DNA from: Bacteroidota bacterium | Lineage (GTDB): Bacteria > Bacteroidota > Bacteroidia > 2-12-FULL-35-15 | DNA: 10,822 nt | Assembly (NCBI GenBank): GCA_021413595.1 | Contig: JAIOQD010000126.1 | Location: 1 to 10,822, forward strand | Reading direction: 5' to 3' | Part shown: in pieces, positions 6,360 through 10,822 of the stretch | How the letters are laid out: each line of letters starts with the position of its first letter | Numbering within the stretch: the stretch's first letter is position 1 | The notes under the pieces: model-generated | Databases searched by the model: none | What the model was told of the DNA's origin: nothing | The model's input: the letters and a program-made list of their open reading frames with translations, nothing else | Program-made: the position numbers and the translations under genes

Positions 6360-7270
6360 TTCTGATAATGAGTTTGCTTGTTTTCATTGACTTAGTACAG
6401 ATTGATCGGGAATTTGTAAACAATAAAAATTTCAAAACAAAACAAGAGTCTAAAGTACCATTTCCACTTACTACTGCTGATAAAGAGATATTGGAAGATA
6501 CTGACCCGAACTATCGTGTTCTAAATATTGCTGTAAATACCTTTAATGAATCAGGAACATCCTATTATCATAAATCAATTGGAGGGTACCATGCGGCTAA
6601 ATTAAGACGATATCAGGATCTAATTGATGCTCATATTCAAACTAACATTCAAAACATAATGACCACCTTAAGGGCTAATCCTACGGATTCTTTATTGCGT
6701 GTCACATTTTCAAAACAAGGAGTTCTGAATATGTTGAATACCCGCTATATCATTTTTAATAAGGATGCTTCTCCTTTACGAAACCGCTATGCTTTAGGAA
6801 ATGCATGGTTTGTGAAGGATGTAAAAACTGTTAGGAATGCTGATGAGGAAATTAAGGCTGTGGGTGAAATAAACCCGGGGTACACTGCTGTAATTGACGA
6901 ACGTTTTAAAAATCAATTAGAAGGATTTACTTTGAATAGCGATGCTTCCGGAACTATTAAATTGATTGACTATAAACCCAACCATCTTAAATATGAATCG
7001 AATTCTACTGCAGAGCAAGTTGCAGTATTTTCTGAGATCTATTATAGCAAAGGTTGGAATGCGTACATTGACGGTGAATTAAAACCTTATTTTTGCACCA
7101 ATTATGTGTTGCGTGGAATGCGTGTGCCGGAAGGAAAACATCTGATAGAATTTAAGTTTGAGCCGAGTGTTTACTTTACAGGTGAAAAAATTTCTTTACT
7201 ATCAAGTATTCTTTTATTTATTGCCGTGGGAATTGCAATTTTTATGGCCTTCAAGAAAAAAGAGTTATAA
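6314..7270 (+). CDS. yfhO: YfhO-family membrane protein, C-terminal part (-1 frame)
   Basis: This is the C-terminal third of the same gene, read in the -1 frame relative to the upstream part. It is open from 6263, and no credible independent start is present (the first initiator-like codon is a TTG at 6314). From TVLILIMSLLVFIDLVQID (~13-31) it continues the membrane domain. It then has a large extracytoplasmic region with YYHKSIGGYHAAKLRRYQDL (84-103), LNMLNTRYII (138-147), and KGWNAYIDG (246-254) with NYVLRGMRVPEGKHLIEF. These are the usual conserved blocks of the family's C-terminal beta-rich domain. A final transmembrane helix (~292-312) ends in basic AFKKKEL. Joined at the overlap, the two parts make ~842 residues with nothing missing. 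It is therefore one gene broken by a frameshift, not two genes. Confidence 0.88.
   Translation: MVIFKIESKITKTVLILIMSLLVFIDLVQIDREFVNNKNFKTKQESKVPFPLTTADKEILEDTDPNYRVLNIAVNTFNESGTSYYHKSIGGYHAAKLRRYQDLIDAHIQTNIQNIMTTLRANPTDSLLRVTFSKQGVLNMLNTRYIIFNKDASPLRNRYALGNAWFVKDVKTVRNADEEIKAVGEINPGYTAVIDERFKNQLEGFTLNSDASGTIKLIDYKPNHLKYESNSTAEQVAVFSEIYYSKGWNAYIDGELKPYFCTNYVLRGMRVPEGKHLIEFKFEPSVYFTGEKISLLSSILLFIAVGIAIFMAFKKKEL
6323..6359 (+). other. Frameshift site within the YfhO gene (slippery heptamer plus A5 run)
   Basis: The two reading frames overlap here before the first frame stops at TAA (6357-6359). In the upstream frame the bases 6323-6329 read T TTA AAA, which has the X XXY YYZ form of a -1 slippery heptamer. 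A second candidate is the A5 run at 6346-6350 (CAA AAA CAG), where losing one A would also explain the shift. Either route gives the same total length and leads into TVLILIMSLLVF. No strong stem-loop follows (only a weak CAG/CTG pair at ~6351-6365), so a mutation or sequencing indel is more likely than programmed slippage. Confidence 0.6.
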
Positions 7271-7290
7271 GAAAATAAATATTGACCAGA

Positions 7291-7320
7291 GAGTAGTAGT
7301 GCTTTGGGGCTCTGCTACTC
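7291..7320. terminator. Hairpin between convergent YfhO and rpoN genes
   Basis: gagtagtagtgc (7291-7302) pairs with gctctgctactc (7309-7320) across a six-base loop, giving 12 positions with one T-T mismatch and one G-T wobble. It lies 20 bp after the YfhO stop and covers the rpoN stop codon (TAG on the minus strand, 7315-7317). Placement between converging genes suggests a bidirectional terminator. There is no immediate T-run on either side, so it is not a textbook intrinsic terminator. Confidence 0.5.
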
Positions 7321-8763
7321 ACTTAAAATCATTTCTTGTTCTCTACGCATTGTACTATTCGGAACTCCTGCTAGTTCTCGATACTTTACAACTGTCCTTC
7401 TTGCAATAGATATTTCTTGTTTCTTCAATAATTGCATTATATGCGTATCGGATAAAGGTTTGGCCTTGTTCTCCATTTTAACAATTTGCTGGATAAGTTC
7501 CTGAACTTGAATTGATGTAGATGGAGAAGAATCAACTCTTTCAGAAGGTATAGCTCTCATAAACAAATTTTTCAACCCAAATATTCCAAATGGTGTTTGC
7601 ACATGTTTGTTACTCGTGATTCTTGAGACCGTACTTATATCAAATCCGGTATTACTTGCAATATCCTGTAATATCATAGGTCTCAATTCTTTGATGTCAC
7701 CACTTCTAAAAAAATCAGGTTGCATTTGAACAATTACTTTCATTACATTTATCATAGTTGTTTCCCGTTCCTTTAAAGCATTAACAAGCGAATTGGCATC
7801 CGACACTAGATTTTTATAATAGTCTTCAACCTGTTTCTTTTCATTGCTATTACGGATTTTCATATCCTTGGAAGTGTAATTTGAATTCACAAGAAGTTTA
7901 ACAAATTCTGATGAAGTAAGCGAAACAAATAATTCATTATCTTCAACTGTGACTTCAAAATCAGGAATGATTTGCTCCTTTAGCAATTCATACTTGTTAA
8001 TTTCAGTGACTGGCTTAGGGCTGAGTTTACTGATATAATTGACACATTTCTCTAACTCATCCGATGAAATATCTAAAGTGGTTTTAATTTTAAGGTATTG
8101 GCGTTGAACAAATGCCTGGTATTCCTCATCTAACAAGCGCAATGATAATTTATAAATTCGATGATCTGTTTTCTTTTTCCTTTTAAGTTGCAAGAGTAAA
8201 CATTCACGAAGATCCCTGGCGCCAACACCTGCCGGCTCACACTTTTGTAAAGTATAAAGAGCATTTTCAATTTTATCCTCATCAACAATTTTCCCGTTAC
8301 AAAACTCATAATCCTCAGTAACTTCCGACAAGGACGTTGGTAAATACCCATCATCGTTTAATTCATCGATCAAATAATAAATAATTTCTGTTAATTCCAC
8401 ACTCAAATTCAGCATCTGAATTTGAGCTTTCAAATTTTCCTGTAACGAATAATATTGAATTATCGGAGCTTCGTAATAATCTTCATTTGAAGATGTTTGC
8501 TTATAATTTTTTTCAAAAGACTCATCCTCTGAATCCCATACCAATTCTGAATCAAATGAATCCTCCTCCTCATTGATCTTTAACTCTGCATCCGTTTCTT
8601 TTTCCATTTCCAAAACCGGGTTCATTTCAATTTCATTCGCAATATATTCTTGCAGAGCATAACCAGATAAGTGCATAATATGCATTAATTTCAAATGCTG
8701 TTGCGACATGTAATAACCTTGCTTTTGCTGCTGTTTCTGTTGTTGATGCTGACGTTGATTCAT
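7315..8763 (-). CDS. rpoN: RNA polymerase sigma-54 factor RpoN
   Basis: This is a complete 482-residue sigma-54 factor. It begins with a Gln-rich stretch (QRQHQQQKQQQKQ). Region I follows (~18-52, QQHLKLMHIMHLSGYALQEYI), where activator ATPases act. A strongly acidic region II (~53-97) comes next, then the core-binding domain with ELNDDGYLP (134-142) and CEPAGVGARDLREC (175-188). The helix-turn-helix area IASNTGFDISTVSRITSNK (368-386) is followed by VQTPFGIFGLKNLF. The DNA-binding RpoN box ARRTVVKYRE (454-463) has one change, Val for the usual Ala in ARRTVAKYRE. RpoN directs transcription from -24/-12 promoters and needs AAA+ enhancer-binding proteins; none is encoded in this window. The start at MNQRQ is the only reasonable one, with a gene-free region of ~400 bp upstream. 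Confidence 0.98.
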   Translation of the reverse strand: MNQRQHQQQKQQQKQGYYMSQQHLKLMHIMHLSGYALQEYIANEIEMNPVLEMEKETDAELKINEEEDSFDSELVWDSEDESFEKNYKQTSSNEDYYEAPIIQYYSLQENLKAQIQMLNLSVELTEIIYYLIDELNDDGYLPTSLSEVTEDYEFCNGKIVDEDKIENALYTLQKCEPAGVGARDLRECLLLQLKRKKKTDHRIYKLSLRLLDEEYQAFVQRQYLKIKTTLDISSDELEKCVNYISKLSPKPVTEINKYELLKEQIIPDFEVTVEDNELFVSLTSSEFVKLLVNSNYTSKDMKIRNSNEKKQVEDYYKNLVSDANSLVNALKERETTMINVMKVIVQMQPDFFRSGDIKELRPMILQDIASNTGFDISTVSRITSNKHVQTPFGIFGLKNLFMRAIPSERVDSSPSTSIQVQELIQQIVKMENKAKPLSDTHIMQLLKKQEISIARRTVVKYRELAGVPNSTMRREQEMILSE

Positions 8764-8834
8764 AAATAATAAATATTGAGGACAATAATTGAAATGTTAT
8801 TAAAGATTATGCTTTGTCGTTAAAAACATTAAGC

Positions 8835-8851
8835 CTGAGTTATTAACTCAG
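8835..8851. promoter_or_regulatory. Perfect 7-bp hairpin in the rpoN leader
   Basis: CTGAGTT-att-AACTCAG is a perfect inverted repeat ~72-88 bases upstream of the rpoN start. On the minus strand it is followed by GGCTTAATGTTTTT, so a T-run comes ~8 bases after the stem. It could be a weak terminator/attenuator in the leader, or a binding site for a dimeric regulator. Confidence 0.4.
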
Positions 8852-9099
8852 TTAGCCGCCTACAAAAGAAAATTACTTTTTTTATATGGAATATAATTCT
8901 TAACAAATTATTAGTAATTGTACCGTTAAAGGGCTTAGATAAAATAAGATAAAAACCAAACAACAATTGAAGCAAGGCAAGGAATTCAAAAACAGAATGA
9001 ACATACAGCAATACCAGCTCTTACATTAAGTGAACCAATTTCGTTAATTGATTAACATTTTTTGATGCATTCTCGTTCAATTAATATTTTGAAATAAAT

Positions 9100-9131
9100 C
9101 AAAAATATAGATTAACCTTTTCTTGCTTCAA
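9100..9131 (-). promoter_or_regulatory. Putative primary-sigma promoter for rpoN
   Basis: On the minus strand TTG (9129-9131) and TATTTTTG (9100-9107) are separated by 21 bases. This fits the Bacteroidota -33/-7 arrangement (TTG, 17-23 bases, TAnnTTTG). It is the best promoter match in the window. It lies between the YtxH-domain gene and rpoN, pointing to rpoN. Confidence 0.5.
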
Positions 9132-9168
9132 TCAATATGTGGTTAAAAAAAATGAAAAAACTTATCCT

Positions 9169-9399
9169 TTAGCTCATTTTATGATCCACTGCCTCTGCCA
9201 TCATTCTATCCTTTAATCCAGATAAAGCCTCTTTGCCTTCCTTAATTTTTTCAGATAATTCATCCGCAAGATCACCGGTACTATCTTTAATTTTTTGTCT
9301 TAAGTCACTACCTTTGCTTGGAGCAAATAATAAACCCAATACCGCACCTGCAGCTGCGCCAACTAATAATGCTCCAATAATTTTTCCATTTGTTGTCAT
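9169..9399 (-). CDS. YtxH-domain small membrane protein
   Basis: The protein has 76 residues. One Gly/Ala-rich transmembrane helix (GKIIGALLVGAAAGAVLGLLFAP, split here as residues 5-27) is followed by PSKGSDLRQKIKDSTGDLAD and an amphipathic charged helix to the end. This is the classic YtxH layout: membrane anchor, APxxGxxxR motif, then a coiled-coil-like tail. YtxH proteins are linked to general stress responses in Bacillus and are widespread in Bacteroidota, but the molecular role is unknown. It is separated by 312 bp from the gene upstream, so it probably has its own promoter. The leader region carries a -24-like TGGCACG sequence and one copy of a repeat shared with the holin-like operon. 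Confidence 0.88.
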   Translation of the reverse strand: MTTNGKIIGALLVGAAAGAVLGLLFAPSKGSDLRQKIKDSTGDLADELSEKIKEGKEALSGLKDRMMAEAVDHKMS

Positions 9400-9711
9400 G
9401 TTCGTATATTTTTTTAGTTTAATTTTTATTTTAAAAGGGAATAGTGAAAAACCGTGCCAAAAAAATTAATCACCTTTTTTTTACTTCTAATGAAAATGTG
9501 GAGAGAAATTTCAACAACATGTAGAATTAATTGCAAACTATTGCAAAAAATATCTAAAATCAAGATGGAAAACAACAAATTTTGATAATGATTCGAGCAT
9601 GACCAAAAATATTGTTCAATAAAGATTTTTATTTTAATAAAACATTCAATACTGCTCCTTTCAATAGAATTTGAAGGTAATTAACCGATTTACTTAAAAA
9701 TTTAATGCAAA
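9400..9711. other. Intergenic region upstream of the YtxH gene
   Basis: This ~312 bp region has no supported gene. On the minus strand it holds TATTTTTG at 9604-9611 (exact TAnnTTTG, but ~200 bases from the start and without a clear -33). It also holds TGGCACGG around 9452-9459, resembling the -24 half of a sigma-54 promoter, and repeat copy A at ~9508-9543. A TTTTATT-tt-AATAAAA inverted repeat near 9628-9645 may form a weak end signal for the gene upstream. Confidence 0.5.
9508..9543 (-). repeat. Degenerate intergenic repeat, copy A
   Basis: Its core TGTAGAATTAATTGC matches 14 of 15 bases with TGTAGAACTAATTGC in copy B (10640-10675). Flanking ATTTC, CAACA and TATT are also shared around a three-base gap. 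It lies ~110-145 bases upstream of the YtxH gene, in the same orientation relative to that gene as copy B is to the holin-like gene. Confidence 0.5.
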
Positions 9712-10098
9712 TTATTTTCCTAATGCGTTTTTTCTATTAGCAAATTTTGAAATCACATTTCCAACCCACTCAACAATTTGAGATTTATTGTTTTCAACTA
9801 AACTACTTGTAGAATTTTTAACCAGATATGGTACTATCAATCGTGTAATAAGGCCGGAATTTTTAAGTAATACATTTTTTGTTATAAAATTTGCAATAAA
9901 ACCAACTGAATTACCCAGTATCCCATTATTTTTACTCACTAATACATTTCCAGCCCCCTTCGTAAATGAAACTAAGGGCTGTAATTCTTCATTGAATTTA
10001 ACTAAATCACTTAAAAGGGTTGTTTCAAGAACCACTCTTCGTGAGCGCAATTTCCTCTGCTCAATCTTAAGATCTGCAAGTGAATCAATTTTCATCAT
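9712..10098 (-). CDS. Conserved-looking hypothetical protein next to holin-X gene (YqjK-like position)
   Basis: This 128-residue protein belongs to no family I can name. It has a basic N-terminal helix (LADLKIEQRKLRSRRVVLE, ~7-25) and a Glu/Leu-rich stretch (~26-43). A moderately hydrophobic Gly/Asn-rich middle (NSVGFIANFI around 63-72, LITRLIVPYLV around 83-93) comes next, then a C-terminal helix ending FANRKNALGK. There is no signal peptide. It overlaps the end of the holin-like gene by 14 bp (ATGATGAAAATTGA), with two adjacent Met codons as possible starts, so the two are almost certainly co-translated. In E. coli the holin-X gene yqjE is followed by yqjK, another small protein with a basic N-terminal helix. 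Position and size agree, but homology is not shown. Confidence 0.72.
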   Translation of the reverse strand: MMKIDSLADLKIEQRKLRSRRVVLETTLLSDLVKFNEELQPLVSFTKGAGNVLVSKNNGILGNSVGFIANFITKNVLLKNSGLITRLIVPYLVKNSTSSLVENNKSQIVEWVGNVISKFANRKNALGK

Positions 10099-10435
10099 TT
10101 AAATGTATTTTTTTTATCAAATAATTCCTAATCGGAAATTTTATCCATTTTTCCCGCTCAAGGAATAGGATAAAGGCGAGAAGAATATAAAATCCCGCTA
10201 TACAAAAAAAACCTAATGCTGGATTATTAAAATATTCCCCCAGCAATATAGCACCACCTACACCTGCAAATAGTAATATTAACAAAGCAAGTACGGATAG
10301 TATAACTATTGCTACCAGAGATGATACTATATCAGAGAACTTATCCTGAATATTAAGCGAAACCAGACCGAATCGAACTTCTGCATACTCTTTAATATCC
10401 CTGAGGAATTTTTCAACTTTATTATTCTCTTCCAT
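10085..10435 (-). CDS. Holin-X / phage-holin-family small membrane protein (YqjE-like)
   Basis: The protein has 116 residues. An amphipathic N-terminal segment (KVEKFLRDIKEYAEVRFGLVSLNIQDK, ~6-32, given here only for orientation) precedes two transmembrane helices. These are ~36-66, rich in Val/Leu/Ile and Gly, and ~72-93, with the turn GEYFNNPALGF between them. A basic tail EREKWIKFPIRNYLIKK follows. This is the pattern of the Phage_holin_3_6 (Actinobacterial Holin-X/YqjE) family, which despite its name is mostly chromosomal and not tied to phage lysis. It is the first gene of a two-gene unit with the 128-residue protein. No phage genes are nearby, so a role in the cell envelope or stress response is more likely than lysis; this is inference. 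Confidence 0.85.
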   Translation of the reverse strand: MEENNKVEKFLRDIKEYAEVRFGLVSLNIQDKFSDIVSSLVAIVILSVLALLILLFAGVGGAILLGEYFNNPALGFFCIAGFYILLAFILFLEREKWIKFPIRNYLIKKIHLNDEN

Positions 10436-10469
10436 CTTATTTCAAAAATGATTATCTAAATACAAAAAA

Positions 10470-10528
10470 TTCAGAAATTTTCTTTAACTCCCTTTTGGAC
10501 AAGGACCTAATTATTATAAATTTCTGAA
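10470..10528. repeat. 11-bp perfect inverted repeat with 37-base spacer
   Basis: TTCAGAAATTT (10470-10480) is the exact reverse complement of AAATTTCTGAA (10518-10528). It lies 35-93 bases upstream of the holin-like gene, inside the probable promoter/leader. It may be an operator or a long-loop RNA stem; AT-richness makes chance more likely than the length suggests. Confidence 0.5.
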
Positions 10529-10639
10529 ATTAACGCCCTTATTATTTTGTGAATATTTTATTTAATCTATTAGGAAATAATTAATAATTATGCCCAAAAA
10601 TCCTTGGATCATTTCTGTCTATTAATGTCTATATGGGTA

Positions 10640-10675
10640 ATTTCTTCAACAAATTGTAGAACTAATTGCCAATAT
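10640..10675 (-). repeat. Degenerate intergenic repeat, copy B
   Basis: It is the partner of copy A (9508-9543): the core TGTAGAACTAATTGC differs at one base and the flanks ATTTC, CAACA and TATT are shared. It is ~205-240 bases upstream of the holin-like gene start. Shared placement upstream of two functionally linked units suggests a common regulator site. Confidence 0.5.
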
Positions 10676-10723
10676 TTAAAAACTGTTACAATTTGAAAAG
10701 AAACTACCTTTTACTGTTTAGCC

Positions 10724-10743
10724 ATTCAAAAAACATTTTGAAT
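10724..10743. repeat. AT-rich perfect 8-bp hairpin
   Basis: ATTCAAAA-aaca-TTTTGAAT is a perfect inverted repeat with a four-base loop. It is not adjacent to any seen gene end; a gene beyond the right edge could use it, or it could be a protein-binding site. Confidence 0.4.
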
Positions 10744-10822
10744 ACCAATTGATCAAAACCACATTAAAATTCAATAATAATGACACTTTAGAAAATCTAT
10801 AAAAATTAATTTCAAATGTTAA

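Larger units (their letters stand above)
8764..9168. other. Long gene-free region upstream of rpoN
   Basis: These ~405 bp hold no gene I can support. They contain a good promoter match facing rpoN (9100-9131), an inverted repeat GTTAAT-tg-ATTAAC at 9043-9056, and a hairpin at 8835-8851. If the promoter is right, rpoN has a ~330-base 5' leader, unusual enough to suggest leader-based control or a small RNA. Confidence 0.55.
10436..10822. other. AT-rich region upstream of the holin-like operon, no gene seen
   Basis: No gene can be supported in these 387 bp. It carries an 11-bp perfect inverted repeat (TTCAGAAATTT at 10470-10480, AAATTTCTGAA at 10518-10528), repeat copy B (10640-10675) and an ATTCAAAA-aaca-TTTTGAAT hairpin (10724-10743). 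No exact TAnnTTTG with correct spacing was found for the minus-strand operon, so its promoter is unassigned. Confidence 0.5.

Noticed and set aside
8700..8760. CAG/CAA-like short repeats at the start of rpoN as a microsatellite
   Set aside because: They encode the Gln-rich N-terminus that precedes region I in many sigma-54 proteins; irregular and coding.
8829..9011. Minus-strand 60-codon hydrophobic frame (TTG start) in the rpoN leader
   Set aside because: No ATG, no ribosome-binding site, composition as expected from AT-rich non-coding DNA; no recognisable family.
10085..10435. Prophage or lysis cassette because of the holin-family protein
   Set aside because: No endolysin, structural, integrase or attachment-site features nearby; holin-X proteins are commonly chromosomal.
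1..10822. CRISPR arrays, tRNA/rRNA genes, insertion sequences
   Set aside because: No regularly spaced ~25-40 bp repeats, no cloverleaf or rRNA-like sequence, and no transposase or terminal inverted repeats were seen.

Overview
The window most likely comes from a low-GC member of the Bacteroidota (Bacteroidetes). Four things point there: a strongly AT-rich chromosome; several exact matches to the Bacteroidota -7 promoter hexamer pattern TAnnTTTG; few Shine-Dalgarno-like sites before starts; and family content typical of the phylum. That content includes a LytTR response regulator, an ~840-residue YfhO-type membrane protein, a small DUF4834-like protein, SPII lipoproteins, an acidic RpoN, and a YtxH/holin-X cluster. 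Genus cannot be told from this stretch.

Left part, 1-2347, minus strand: a LytTR response regulator runs off the left edge. Upstream of it lie an alpha/beta-hydrolase lipoprotein and a second lipoprotein with an outer-membrane-like beta-rich body. At 2348-2535 an intergenic region carries -7-like elements in both directions.

Left-centre, 2536-4348: a small plus-strand membrane protein (DUF4834-like) runs head-on into the end of a minus-strand pair, a 2-oxoglutarate/Fe(II) oxygenase followed by a short-chain dehydrogenase. The pair is separated by 36 bp filled with four tandem CAAATTnn octamers. A ~394 bp AT-rich divergent spacer (4349-4742) separates the pair from the next gene.

Centre, 4743-7270, plus strand: a YfhO-family polytopic membrane protein (putative GT-C glycosyltransferase) is split by a single -1 frameshift near 6323-6357. 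The two pieces join to ~842 residues, the usual family length. A T TTA AAA heptamer and an A5 run lie in the overlap. A simple indel or sequencing error is the default explanation; programmed slippage is the interesting alternative.

Right part, 7315-10435, minus strand: rpoN (sigma-54) is complete and convergent with the YfhO gene, with a 12-bp-arm hairpin over its stop codon. It has an unusually long upstream region with a good promoter match and a hairpin. Further upstream are a YtxH-domain protein and an overlapping two-gene unit (holin-X-like membrane protein plus an unrecognised 128-residue protein). These three resemble in layout the Escherichia coli yqjD-yqjE-yqjK envelope/stress set. 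The two intergenic regions upstream of these genes share a ~33 bp degenerate repeat in the same orientation, which may be a common regulatory site.

No CRISPR array, RNA gene, transposon or phage structural gene was seen. The strongest candidates for a second look are the YfhO frameshift, the shared upstream repeat, the rpoN leader, and the tandem octamer between the oxygenase and the dehydrogenase.
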